A stretch of DNA of 64,000 bases from Phymatolithon calcareum. Lineage: Eukaryota; Rhodophyta; Florideophyceae; Hapalidiales. Position 1 is the first letter of the stretch. The number at the start of each line of letters is the position of its first letter. The notes under the pieces were generated by a model. That model saw only the letters and a program-made list of their open reading frames with translations, searched no databases and was not told the DNA's origin. Location of the stretch: NCBI GenBank assembly GCA_977006965.1, contig OZ345384.1, forward strand, positions 1,054,001-1,118,000, read 5' to 3'. This document shows, one piece after another, positions 32,908 to 43,711 of this stretch. The translations under genes were made by a program, and so were the position numbers.

Positions 32908-33057
32908 ACTGGTGACACTATTGCGACAAATATTTTTATGCAATACATAATGCGGGTTTTTTTCTTTATTGCTAATGCGAAACGTATTGCTCTGGCGCAT
33001 GCTGTACATAAAAATAATATTAGTTAAACTGTCGAAAGATAACCTAGCCGTACGGGC
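32908..33057. other. AT-rich spacer between two head-to-head LINEs
   Basis: About 150 bp with TATTGC/GCAATA words. It separates the 5' ends of two related, divergently oriented elements. Confidence 0.5.
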
Positions 33058-34750
33058 TCCGCTTCCTTGTAATGCGGCTGGACCATGAGTCCTCATCGAA
33101 CGCCCGTGGACAAAATGGAACCCACATTAGAACATTGTTTCAATTTGATTGTCATCGCTTATATTGGCGCTCATCGGCCCTGGTCTCCTTCTCGCATCAC
33201 CGCAAGGGCATATCCTTGTTCATTTTCCTTCTTGTACTCCTTCACTGCGTTGACGTTGAAATCAATCCAGGAGCGCTTCGCATCCTGCAAATAAACTGCT
33301 GCACAGTCCGGAAATTTGGTTGCAGTGCACAAATCGCAAACTAGCGGAGATGTATAAGGCAGATGTGCTGGTTCTGGCGGAAACTTGGCTACGACGCAAA
33401 GATAACTCTCCGTGAATCGCTAGCTTTGGTATGGTTACACGTACGAACAGGGACAACGGTACATCACTCTGACGTGGGGTGATGACCTACACATGCATTG
33501 GATTACCGGTGACATGTCCCTGGACAATACTCGGCGAAAAAGTCGACGGCACCGAGCTGGACGTTTGCATCCTCCAGAAGGGCCGCTCAGTCCCAATTTC
33601 TCCTTTTTAAGTGTACCCGAACGCGGTAGTGCATTGTATGTGGGAAAAGCTAGTACGAAACGACTCCTTATTGATGGTAGATTGCAATGAGCACCGGTCA
33701 TGTGACTCCGTCAACTAAGACTCGCATAAATCTCAGTAATTTGAAGATTAAATAGAGCGTACCGGTTTCGTCGTCCTAAACGATGGATCTCCAACACTGG
33801 ACGCCGTGTATGGTATGTCGGTGGTGGGCGCCGTTGAGGTGCCGGCGCAGTTCGCAGCGGGGTGACAATGGGAAATTCTTCCTGTCACCTTCAGTGACCA
33901 TAGACACATCCTGACCACCGTCCACACTCTGCGTCAACGGCGAAAAAGATTTGGTCGTGCCCGATGGTCGTGCGAAATATGCAGTCCCGCGCGGTGACCT
34001 TCAGTTTAAAATATAGTGCACGGACTCTGATTCGAATGCCGAGGAGGATCGTAAAAACGCGGGAGAAGCATGTAGGAAAATATCTCCACGGAGACAGTCA
34101 ATGTCCGAACACAGTTACGAACGAGGACGGACGCATTTATCGCACCCGCTAGACGAGACTGGCGCCCGCTGGAAACCATCGAAGGAAGCGCCACGCTAGA
34201 GAAACTATAGTCCAGAATTACCGCAAATCAGATCGAGATCTTACACACTACATCGTCAGAGTATATGATGCTAAGAACCGGACGAGGTATAAGGACCAAG
34301 ACCTTCTATAGGGGTTTCAGTATCTAGCTTCCTTCGGAACAGGACGTGTATCACTCGACCAAGAACCGGAATACGTATTGCGAGAATCAATGACTGTCAT
34401 TAGAGCTATACCAATTCGAACCGCAGTCGGCCCTGTTAGCGTCGAAGTTGAAGTTCTTCGCAGAATCTCTCCCGTGGTAGCGAACTATCTCCTGTACCTC
34501 TTGAACAGAATCTGGAGAGAAAGGAATACTCCTGCTGCCTGGCGAGAGGCTATTCTTATCGGACTACCGATACCAAACGACCCTACGGCATTACGGCCGA
34601 TATATTTGTCATCATCTATGATCAACAAAGACGCCGAGAGGTTTCATGGCACTACGCTTCAATGAATGGCTGGAATAAATGCTACCTGCAAGTCATTCAA
34701 GAATTAGGAGGTTTCGAGGTACTTAGGAGTACATCGCCGCTATGACGAAA
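33058..34750 (+). mobile_element. 3'-truncated EN-RT LINE, head-to-head partner of the 28158-32897 element
   Basis: The 5' leader (GGCTCCGCTTCC..., then GGACAAAATGGA) matches the leader of the neighbouring minus-strand element. Coding remnants in order: hydrophobic leader and 2A-like motif (33249-33275), LRILQINCCTVRKFG, AEMYKADVLVLAETWLR (33338-33390, endonuclease with its Glu), VDCNEHRSCDS, VVLNDGSPTLDAVYGMSVVG, SDHRHILTTV, and the RT start (VANYLLYLLNRIWRERNTPA, TALRPIYLSSSMIN, about 34480-34635). The element stops at about 34750 in the RT fingers, where a tRNA-like sequence begins. Confidence 0.75.
33072..33344 (+). pseudogene. LINE N terminus with second degenerate 2A-like motif
   Basis: The frame includes GISLFIFLLVLLHC followed by VDVEINPGA (33249-33275), then LRILQINCC. 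The core Asp-Val-Glu-x-Asn-Pro-Gly is intact and only the final Pro is Ala. It differs from the 2A consensus at another place than the copy at 32660-32686. The reading frame continues to a stop at 33344. Confidence 0.65.
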
Positions 34751-34758
34751 CGTACCGC

Positions 34759-34855
34759 AGCCACCTGTGGTATAGTGGTAAAACTGTCTCCGCGCACCAG
34801 TGAGAATATCTCGGTATGATACAGGAAGGAATTTTGAGGTCGCCGGTTCGAGTCA
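34759..34855 (+). other. tRNA-like sequence with long internal insert
   Basis: Box A TGGTATAGTGGTAAAAC and box B GCCGGTTCGAGTC lie about 70 bp apart, giving a tRNA shape only if a long variable region or intron is allowed. It shares CCACYTGTGGTATAGTGGT with 20617-20701. It may be the head of a SINE. Confidence 0.35.
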
Positions 34856-35749
34856 TGTCATAAGCAAGAATTGAATTTCGTTCGGCGAAGGGCACACGGA
34901 TGTCGCCGTGTATTGGTGTGCCACAGTACTCGCGGGAAGCAGTTACGCGAGTACCCAGAATTAATCCAGCCCGGGAACATCATAGAGGCCCCTTAGATGT
35001 TGCGAAACGTACACATTTTGTAGCTCAAATATCCTGCACTAAACAAACAAAACGAGTAAACTTACCGCAGATTCCTTTTGTCGCAGAGAAAAATGTGCTG
35101 CTCTTTTCTTCGACTTCAGCGCGGCGTAAGATCGCGTGGTCCCTGCACTCCGAGAAAAAATGGGAAGCCTCGCATGTCCATCAAATATGCTATGCTGGAT
35201 GAGAGGTTTTCTTGTCTGACCGCCGAGCTAGAGGCTCTCTGAAAGGCACCATAGGTAGATCATGGCTAGTAGGATGTGGCTTGCCGCAAAGAAGCTTACT
35301 TTCTAAAAGCCAATATATTCTTTATATAATTGATGTTAGTCATGTGAAGAAACAGAATTTTTTGTGCTATTATTTCCGCCATTCGCTATAGAACAGGCTC
35401 TTTAGTCCCTCCCCGCTTAAAATCGGTGCTTAATCACACGATTACGTTTTTTTATTGTATCCAGGAGGTAAAATGTCAATCGGTATGTACTGTAGTACTG
35501 AGTAAGCAACGGAACATTCTAATTCCGGTAATACTCAACCGCACCGTGGTTCTCGATCCCCTGAGAACCACTATGATGTTGAATCAAGCGTATTTCATAT
35601 TTTCGGAATGTGTTACACATCATTGCCGTACAGCACGTTTGACGGACAATCTTGGCGATGAGCTTAGTTTGTACACCCACTCGTACTAGTAGTAGTACTA
35701 ATTCTTCTATGTGTCTATACCAAATCTGAGGACAGAAATAGCCCCTAAA
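34856..35749. other. no gene recognised
   Basis: Nothing convincing apart from the downstream flank of the tRNA-like sequence. Confidence 0.35.
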
Positions 35750-35953
35750 ATGGTTCGTGAAAAGAAAAGAAAATATGAGTTCGCCGGCAATGCCTTGCGC
35801 GGCATAGTTGCCGCCCGCCGCGACATGCAACCCGACAGGACACCCCTGCAGCCGTCCATGATGAAGAAATTTGACCCAGTCTTCGGCAAGATCCCAGGGA
35901 GCACTTGGTGGAAAAGGTTCCGCGAGATGCGCGAAGAATTATGGAAGGGTTAA
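35750..35953 (+). CDS. small basic protein, 67 aa, uncertain
   Basis: The ATG at 35750 opens MVREKKRKYEFAGNALRGIV and the frame ends WWKRFREMREELWKG. It is compositionally even and strongly basic at the N terminus, like a small nucleic-acid-binding or membrane-peripheral protein. I do not recognise it. It sits just 3' of a gag remnant on the other strand, so it might belong to a transposon. Confidence 0.3.
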   Translation: MVREKKRKYEFAGNALRGIVAARRDMQPDRTPLQPSMMKKFDPVFGKIPGSTWWKRFREMREELWKG

Positions 35954-36009
35954 TCCCGTGGATCCAGGACGGCAGGTTGGTATGTTATTATTCTCATTTT
36001 TGTTTTTGC

Positions 36010-36734
36010 TCTAATTTTCTCTAACTGTTATGTTACCCCTCTTTCTTGCAATGGCTGCAAGTCTTGGGACGACCACCAAGCTGGACACTTTCCTTCTTCA
36101 GCGATATAGTTAAAGTAAATTGGTTCATCTGCTCACGGAGCTTATCGATCTTCTTCTCGGCCTCGGTCTGGAATATGTCACTTGATCAGAGATCAAGCGA
36201 AATGTTGGCAGTATTGGCCAGATGTTTGGCGTTGTACATAAGCTTTTGACCTTCTGCAAAGCAAATACAGGGGGAATCGATTTCGGCAAACGTGGAGGAA
36301 CCCAGAAACAGCACGAACTGGAAGAGGTGCCTGTTCGTTGAGATGGCATCTCGAAGCAGAAATCACATAGCAGACTCGTGATTTTGGCTTCGCGGTACAG
36401 CTTCTCTGACTTGTTCAAGAACGCGTCGATGTCAGTTTCAATGTACTTCAGAGTGACAGCTTCGCGTATATAGATTATTGACAGTGACGGGGGCAAAAGC
36501 AGAGAGAATGCAGCCTTTAGGCGCGGGATAGTTTTTAGACTCGGGAGTAAGCGAGTCTTCAACGAAAAACTTGTCCCAGTAGAAGCCGAACGCTTTTCCG
36601 TTCAAGTACTGAACAATTCTTACGGCTCTCTTGTCGAGGAAAGGTTCTTTGTGGTGGAAACTCTCGAAGTAGAAGATGAATGTACGAGGATCGGTTTCGT
36701 CGTCATAGACGCGGAGCTCATTCGGAGGCGCCAT
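36010..36734 (-). pseudogene. LTR-retrotransposon gag remnant
   Basis: Minus strand, beginning MAPPNELRVYDDETDPRTFI. The capsid-type segment KRAVRIVQYLNGKAFGFYWD resembles the gag motif in which a short polypeptide precedes 'L.G.A..W'. After a frameshift come YIETDIDAFLNKSEKLYREA and, near 36035-36060, a zinc-knuckle-like CSHCKKEG, then a stop before the expected His. No protease or polymerase follows. Confidence 0.45.
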
Positions 36735-36739
36735 GGCCC

Positions 36740-36919
36740 TGCTGGGGGTACCAAAATGAGCGGTTAACAGTGTTCTGCGTGTGCGTGTTTGTTTTCAGGC
36801 GAGGGTTCTTTTTTTACACAGACGAAGAGCTTGTCCCCGGGAGACGTGAGGGTGCAACTACATATACCCTAGAACATCTCGCGGGGTGACCTAAATTCCA
36901 CGTGGAGCAATACAACATG
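36740..36919 (-). repeat. possible LTR adjoining the gag remnant
   Basis: On the minus strand about 175 bp starting TGTTGTATTGC and ending CCGCTCA lie directly before TTTTGGTACCCCCAGCAGGG, which looks like a primer-binding site, and the gag ATG. No second LTR was found, so this is only positional evidence. Confidence 0.3.
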
Positions 36920-37245
36920 GGATAGGAATTCAAAATATCAAAGCTAATTATAAAACGAGCAACACGAATGCGGCCAGCAACGAATGTGTCATACGGGAGA
37001 GATCATGATTGGCCGACTGACGATTATACGATTCTGATATTTCGACGGCCGAACTCACCAATTCAACTGGTCCGGTGTCGGACCCAACACTTTATACGGA
37101 AACCGTATTCGTGGATGTGTCATGTAGTCTGAAACCCCCAGGATATTCTAAATTCGAAGATTCCGATATCAAGGATTGACTGTATTACAGTGACTGTAAA
37201 TTCTGCTCAATTAACGGAGTGGAAACTCAACGGAGGACCATTTAC
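36920..37245. other. no gene recognised
   Basis: Target flank of the LINE inserted at 37259. Nothing seen. Confidence 0.35.
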
Positions 37246-37288
37246 ATGACCGTTTACAGACTGCCAAACAGTCGAAGATGTTGAAGAG

Positions 37289-38167
37289 ATGAAGACGAAG
37301 CTGAAGACAATGGAAATCAGCCTGAAAGAAACAGAAGAAGAAAATGTGGCCATGCTGGAGGCATCAGTGAGAGCACTCCGACAGGAGGGTAAGAGGCTCC
37401 GAAATGGAGATCCTGGAGCAATGGAAGAATTAACCGAAGGAGCAACCCCTCAACATGGAGAAAAACATACAGGACCTGAAGAAAACCATAATGATGATAT
37501 AAAACTCAAGAATATGCCATATCGGGAAGCCATACTGAGAGTCCAGGGCCGCACAAGCGGCAAGTTTGACCAGAAGAGAAGAGAGGAGACAATAGCAAGC
37601 ACCTCCAACCGTCCAATGAAGCCACGCACCCAAATTAGCGAAGCTGACAAATAGAAGCTAAAATTCTTCACAAACAAGATGGGCAACCTCATGCCACCAA
37701 GAGGCCCGAGACCGAGACTAGGTGCATTGTATTTCAATAGAATTCCCAAGGCACCGCGAGAGGAAATTGCGAATGCCGTAAGAGAACTTTTGAGTTCTAA
37801 GACAGTATACCACATATCATTCATTGGAAACACAATGATGGAAGTCCTGACCCAAAACAAAGAAAGGGACAGTATTGCTGAGAAGCTGAAAGAAGCAGGC
37901 TTAGTTTGCATGTACAGGTACAACTTCTTTGAAAGTGCGAAGAAGGGAAAACAAGGATTTGAGTCGAATCAATCCCTGGAACGACATGCAGCCAGGACAA
38001 GGGCGCGGGCAAGACACTGTGCATCCACAGCATCACAACCGTACGCCAGAGAATTGTACCGAGGATTGGAGAGAGCTGCAGAACGCAGACTCAAATACTT
38101 CGAAATCGAGAAGGCCCGAACGGCTGAACAGTTCCCACGTCGGCACCTTGTTCACCTCAGTTTATGA
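37289..38167 (+). pseudogene. LINE ORF1-like N-terminal region
   Basis: One frame with a single TAG (near 37652) and a TGA at its end (near 38165). Residues 1-60 are a charged coiled coil (KTMEISLKETEEENVAMLEA); after a basic linker comes LGALYFNRIPKAPREEIANA followed by VYHISFIGNTMMEVL, a compact alpha/beta segment that could be RNA-binding. The same frame continues past the TGA into the endonuclease (from about 38470), which suggests that ORF1 and pol were once one reading frame. Confidence 0.6.
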
Positions 38168-38469
38168 AATGGAGCTAGCAGCTGGTATCTAGCCTCTGCA
38201 ACGACACCACCAGGTGCCAACGACCAAGACGAAGATAGTGCAATACACGTCACGGAGGCACTCGGCGGCATTGAGGACCGACATGAAGGAGGGCTACCGC
38301 TCCCTGACAGTGCAACACAGGAAACTGAGCACCACACTTTTAATGATGAAGATTTAGAACATCCCGCCCATGAACCTGAGAACAAGGCCCCGACTACATA
38401 CGAAGTTCCGGAGAAAGAGACAAGCACAGAATCTACCTCGCAATTTTGGAGGATACCATATCGGAAAAT

Positions 38470-39200
38470 AATATTTAACAAGTACTGGAGAATCGCAATG
38501 ATGAATGTAGGGGGATCTCCGGAGACTCCGGAGTACCTACAAAAGATGGTGAGAGACCATGGAGTCGACGTGATGGGAGTCACAGAAATACACATGAGTC
38601 CGGAAGCACGTATCCGCACTGAAATGTTCCGGCCTCGGGGCGTTCTCAATGAACGCCCCGAGGACGGCACTAGTCACCACAGAAGGACCTAGATACCACA
38701 GTGACTCAAGGAGAAGGAGTGGGTCCGCGAGAAACTTTGGAGTAGTCTCTCTAGTGTTCCGGACAGGGTGTGGAGCCAAGCTTATATTTAAACACGCAAG
38801 GATACTCTACCAAATGGTCATCGCACAACTGGGAAGCCTGAAAATCGGGGTGGTATATATGTCACCAACGTCTATGGGACAGGAAACGGAAAAATGTCTA
38901 AAGCTTATCACCAGGCACGCAAGATGGCAAGCGATCATATGCGGCGACTGGAACGCAAGACACAAATTATGAGACCGACAAACAAACAGAAGAGGAAAAC
39001 AAGTCGTAAAGTGGGCAGAAGAGAAAGGATGGGTTATACGTACCAGCAAGGGCCCCACATTTCAGACAAAGAAATACAGCAGCAATATTGACTTCTTTGT
39101 CACGAAAGGAATAATGACCTCCACTCCAAACTCACCTGAAAATATCTGGACAGGGAGTACACAACACCGACCAGTATGCACACGTCTCAGAAGCCGACAG
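38470..39200 (+). pseudogene. LINE AP-type endonuclease remnant
   Basis: YWRIAMMNVGGSPETPEYLQ, GVDVMGVTEIHMS (catalytic Glu), a frameshift, then KIGVVYMSP, AIICGDWNARH (38935-38955, the metal/His motif) and, further on, SSNIDFFVTKG with the PEN..GSTQHRPV stretch that replaces the usual SDH. The enzyme nicks target DNA for LINE priming in living elements. Confidence 0.75.
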
Positions 39201-39810
39201 GAACGCAACGGTAGCCAGTCCAAGAGACCAGTCAGTGTACGGGACTGGGCGGGCACCAAAAGGAAAGTTACCATGAAAGAGAAAATGCAAGAACTTATTC
39301 AAGAACTGCGGAGACGCCCCGCCCCGGAACAAGTGGAGGATATCTACAGGAAGATAATGGATATCGGCTCGAAAACGCGTCAGAAGACGAAACAAGAAAA
39401 AGCGCGTCTGAAGTATCGTGCGGAACTGCCCGGAATCATAGCGGGACTCCAGCAGTGCGACACCTCACGGCAACTGCATCACTGGTACAAGAAATTGGTG
39501 AAGACCTGGTGTGACCCTTGGAGGGTAAAAAACGAATTCTCTCGCGCTACAAACCGTTTTAGAGCGCCAAACTGGACAAACTGGCCCTGAAGCGAAAGAA
39601 ACTATACAAGCGAGCTAGACTTTCCAAATCATCAGAAGATTGGGACCGATATCACGAATGCAAGTATCAAGTGAGAACCAAATTCAATCAGCGAAAGAGC
39701 GAGAAATACAAGGAATAAATCTCTGAACTCAAAGAGAAAGATGGTCCAGCAGCGGTGAAGCAGCTAGCCAGGATGAAAAAAAGATAAAAGGGAAAGCAAC
39801 TCGCAACAAG

Positions 39811-40484
39811 ATGACTGGAAAACCAATGAACCATGCATTATTCTCAGCACGCATTTCGAGAACTTGCCACAGCACCGAAAAGTGGCAACCTTGCCCCAGG
39901 AAATCCCGGTGTCCCGAAGGAATGAAGGAATCAATCGAAGAAGCCATTCGAAAGTCTCCAACTCGAAAAGCCCCAGACGTGGACGAGATCAAACCTGAAA
40001 TGCTGAAACTAGACGTACCTCTGAATGCGGAGGTTCTTACAGCCCTATGGGAAGCCTGTGGGAGGTGCGGAGACATGCCAATGTACTGGCAGAAGGCCCT
40101 ACTGGTACCTATTCACAAGAAGGGACCACACCACAAACCTGAAAATTATCGCCCAATATCCCTGCTCAGTCATGCAAGGAAAGTTATTGAAACGGCAATA
40201 GACAGTATGCTCCGCGGGGTATACTCCTACCGCTGGTTCCAACTCGGGTCCCAAAAAGGGAAAAGTAAAGAACTCGCAATCCTAAGAGCCACGGAACTAT
40301 TGAAAGGCCAACATAGGTGCGTAGCAGTACTGGACCTCAAGGCTGCATACAACACCGTCCCAAGAAAACATCCGGTGGTCGGAATGAGACAGGTACTGCC
40401 ACCAAAGCTATGCGCTATGGCAGAAGCATTCTTGGCACCGTCCTTGGTGTCAACCATCGGAGATACTGATAAGAACTGGTTTCT
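39811..40484 (+). pseudogene. LINE RT, N-terminal half (before the TIR insertion)
   Basis: SPTRKAPDVDEIKPEMLKL (RT motif 0), YWQKALLVPIHKKG, ENYRPISLLSHARKVIE, QLGSQKGKSKELAILRATEL and VAVLDLKAAYNTVP, with Asp of palm A present. It runs to KNWFL at 40484, where the TIR element begins. Confidence 0.85.
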
Positions 40485-40485
40485 A

Positions 40486-42515
40486 GTGTCTATTTTACGG
40501 AAATTTTCCCTCAATTGAGGGGCACTTTTCCCTCAATTGAGGGAAGAGATTCATTTAATTTTTTGCTCATGAAAGTTACTCGCTATCAAGCGCATCAACA
40601 GGGCCAAGCTCATAGATGTCTTCAGCATGCTTAGTGAAGCAGTTCCTAAGAGTAGAAATGTCGCAAATGTATATTGTGGCACTATCAACCTTATTACATT
40701 GTGAGAACACTATGGTCGAGGTCTTGCATTTTCAAACTCTGCAGTTGTTTTGCACAACAAAAGTAGTCATCATGACCTCTGGAGTCATCCTTTTACTTTT
40801 CTTAGGGGTAACGTGGCGTCCAACACTGCTCTCGAATGCAAATGTACGCTCTGGCGCAACTGAACGTCGACAGGTAATGCGCGTGTCAAATGCTATCGAT
40901 GAGTTGCTCTTCCGGCACTTCACAAAACCTTCACTGCGTCATGTGCTGCTGACACTCTGCATGGTCGACAGAGAATAGCAACTAGCTAACAACCCAGAAA
41001 AACACCAGAAGAGTTAGATGGCCCTATGAACTATAGGCGCACTTGTTGAATGTCTGCAGAGTCAGTACTCGCTAAGTATGAATCCACACATGCAATGCGC
41101 CTTGTACCGGCATACGAGGCCATAAGGCAGCACAGAACTACCATTCCGTAGGCCATCTCGCCTTCAAAATCACTTTCACACAGTGTGCTTTCTGTGGTCA
41201 TTCGTCGGATCGACATAATCTTGACCGAGGTGACCAGCGGTACTGCGCAGCGTATATGTCGCCTAATTCACTTGATTTCACTCTGCATGAAATCAACCGG
41301 AGGTATTCTGCCACCGGCATCACTGTTTCGGAAGAAGAAGGGCCGGGGAGATACTTCTTGGGCCTGGTAGACCTCCAGAAAGCGCTCTCAGCGCCGAACT
41401 CAACTCTTGCATGAGGACGAGTCTCTGTCACTGTAGTCTCTTTTCGACCCTTCTTCTCAGCTTAGCGGGCGTCCAAGCAGCAAGTTTTCGAGGGTAACTT
41501 GGGGAAACATCGTCACCACGCAATCGCACTTCGAATGAAGTCCAATACCACAATTCTCGGATAAGGAGTCTCTGTTTAGAGTGCGAATTTTCCACAACTG
41601 AGAGTAAAATCGTCTCTAAAACGGACATATAACTTCCGTTTGTACATTTGGACCCAATGAGCGCTCGTATTTGGCTCGCGGCCGGGCGTGATGACATCAA
41701 GTTCCCGGTGCAATGTTTGGTCTCAAGGGCCCTGTAAGACTTAGGCGAGAGTGCTCGGAAGAGGGCGTTTAGAGCTTCTGAAGGTTTATCGAAGCTTATA
41801 TGCCCTTCTGAGGAGCATGTGATGTCGACTATAGACGATAAACAGGTGTTTCGCGATGAAGATTGGCAAGGATGATCACTGTAAGCAGGCCTAGCCTATA
41901 CCGCGCTTTTGCCGGTGTTGGCTCGGTTCAAGCTTTTCAGCGTCTGTAATGTCAACGACAGCGTTCTCTGCCTTGACGTTGACAATGTGGACTGTCTTAA
42001 TCTTAGTCTTCTTCAATGGATGACGAATCAGAACCCATTTCATGCGATGTGACATGCTAGCGCGACCATTGATTTTTCCCCGAGTACATTCTGAACCATA
42101 CTACTCACCTTTTTTGACTTCGAAATGGCTCCGTATAGTCTGGAGCACTCTGATAGACCGCCTGCAGATGCTGTCTTGGTGTGTACTGATGTACCGACCG
42201 CGCGCGGCCGTTGTTTTTCTCCTGGAATGGCAGGTCTGGAAGTTCTGGGGGTGAAATTGTAAGTTTCTATTTTAGAAGCCCTCAACGCCAGAGTCGCCGA
42301 CACCAGAGCAGCGTCTGGAAGTTCTGAGTAACCAACATATTTTCGTTTCTAGCACCGAACGAAGCGAATTTAAGGTATTAGTGTGGATGCTCCTCGCACA
42401 GAAGATGAGCCAGGCTTTACGAATATGGCATGAGCGATCTGTTTCGAATTTGCTTTATGGATTTTTTTGAGCTTTCAAATCGCCCCTCAATTGAGGGGGT
42501 TCGTAAAATAGACAC
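40486..42515 (-). mobile_element. TIR transposon, copy 2, inserted in a LINE RT; TA target duplication
   Basis: Termini GTGTCTATTTTACG (40486-40499) and its exact complement (42502-42515), flanked by TA at 40484-40485 and 42516-42517. Removing the element and one TA restores the RT sequence ..WFLVDRGVPQGSPL.. exactly in frame, so both ends are certain. Inside each end lies the palindrome CCTCAATTGAGG (twice at the left end). The coding strand is minus. Conserved blocks shared with 2798-4757 are KWVLIRHPLKKTKIKTV near 42000 and MTTTFVVQ near 40760. In between, MVVLCCLMASYAGTRRIACV (near 41120) weakly resembles the GxGR..vDsy..S region of DDE_Tnp_1_7 (PiggyBac-like) transposases. Stops throughout. 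Confidence 0.9.
42248..42312 (-). mobile_element. 65-bp C-tailed LINE scrap inside the TIR element, 14-bp TSD
   Basis: GTCTGGAAGTTCTG at 42234-42247 and 42313-42326. Between them on the minus strand is a LINE 3' end (GAGGGCTTCTAAAATAGAAA...ACAATTTCACCCCC). It is the third level of nesting: LINE, TIR element, LINE scrap. Confidence 0.9.
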
Positions 42516-43711
42516 TAGTGGACAGAGGAGTACCACAGGGGTCCCCTCTCAGTCCAAGTCTATACAACATCTTCATGGATGAGTTTGCGGAACGCATGGG
42601 AGAAGTTCCCAGAGATTGGGCCGAAGTTCCTTCAATCCTCTTCGCAGACGACGTAATTCTCCTATCGAAATCACCTTCCGCTCTGCAGGGATTGCTAGAC
42701 AAAGCCACTCAATGAGCCCAAGAACGCGGGATGACATGGAACAAGAAACAAGGAAAAAGCGAGATACTTGAATCGGATGAGACAGCGGGCGTGACATTCC
42801 AACTAGCTAATAAGGCCCTCGCACAAGTCGCGGAAGTCACCTACCTCGGTTTATCCCTAGGACCAGAGGGGGTTACAGATACACTGATGTTGCAACGCCT
42901 CAAGAAGGCTGGGATCGCTCTGTAAGAGCTCTGTGCACTAGTGGTATTCAAGAAGGGAATTGGCATACATAAATGCATCCAAGTATACAAGGCATTAATC
43001 CAGCCACGCTGGGAGTACGCTATGCACTTAACACTGTGGACAGAAAACGTCCAGAGCGCGGTCAAGGAAGTTGAACAAACGTTTTTCAGACAAATCTTCG
43101 GGTCACTGGCGCGAGGAAAGACGGATAGACTTCGACTAATATGTCGAATCCAAGCTGCTTACCATCGACGGGAAATACTAGCTTTCAAGGTGCTGAGAAG
43201 GACCATGGCGAAGAAAGAAAAGTTTCTGATGCAAATACCAGAGAGAAGAAATTCAGAAGAGCTTCAAGCCACAAGTAACGACATCACATCGATGGAAACC
43301 AGAGAACCGTTTGATGAAGCGATGAAGCACATAATAGCGAACCAATCTGCAGAAGTACTCCGACCAGCATTCCTAACAAAGGAAGGAGAGAGCCTTGAAT
43401 CGAAGAGAAAGAGGAAAATTCCGTACGACAATACAAGAGAACTCCCTGCAATACTCAAATTTCCACAACTGAAACACAGGCAACTGGCGGTTCAGTACGC
43501 CTTTGGAAGGTTTCCCCAAGTGTCTACCACACTGATGGCAGATAGATTCGGAAACAAAGTCAGACAGCACATGGAGACCCTGGATCGCAACTTGTCAGCC
43601 TATGAACTCAAGGAAGACGACAGAGCGGCAACTGAGAAGGCATTAGATGACCTTTTGATCTCCAGCAAAAGCATCATCGAGAGTATGCAGCATGAAGAAG
43701 ACCTGTACTGA
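42516..43711 (+). pseudogene. LINE RT C-terminal half and conserved C-terminal domain
   Basis: Continues the RT after the TIR element: VDRGVPQGSPLSPSLYNIF, FADD at 42641-42652, a TGA after KATQ (near 42713), TWNKKQGKSEILES, a TAA near 42924, QPRWEYAMHLTLW, then a long open part ending RKRKIPYDNTRELPAILKF, FGRFPQVSTTLMADRFGNKV and SMQHEEDLY with a stop at 43711. This C-terminal block is what most truncated copies in the window preserve. Confidence 0.85.

Noticed and set aside
40486-42515. CACTA/EnSpm element because CACTAG appears at the right end
   Set aside because: The orientation is wrong (left end reads TAGTG) and the duplication is TA, not 3 bp.
40486-42515. Firm assignment of the TIR element to PiggyBac
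   Set aside because: Only one weak motif fits, and the target duplication is TA rather than TTAA.
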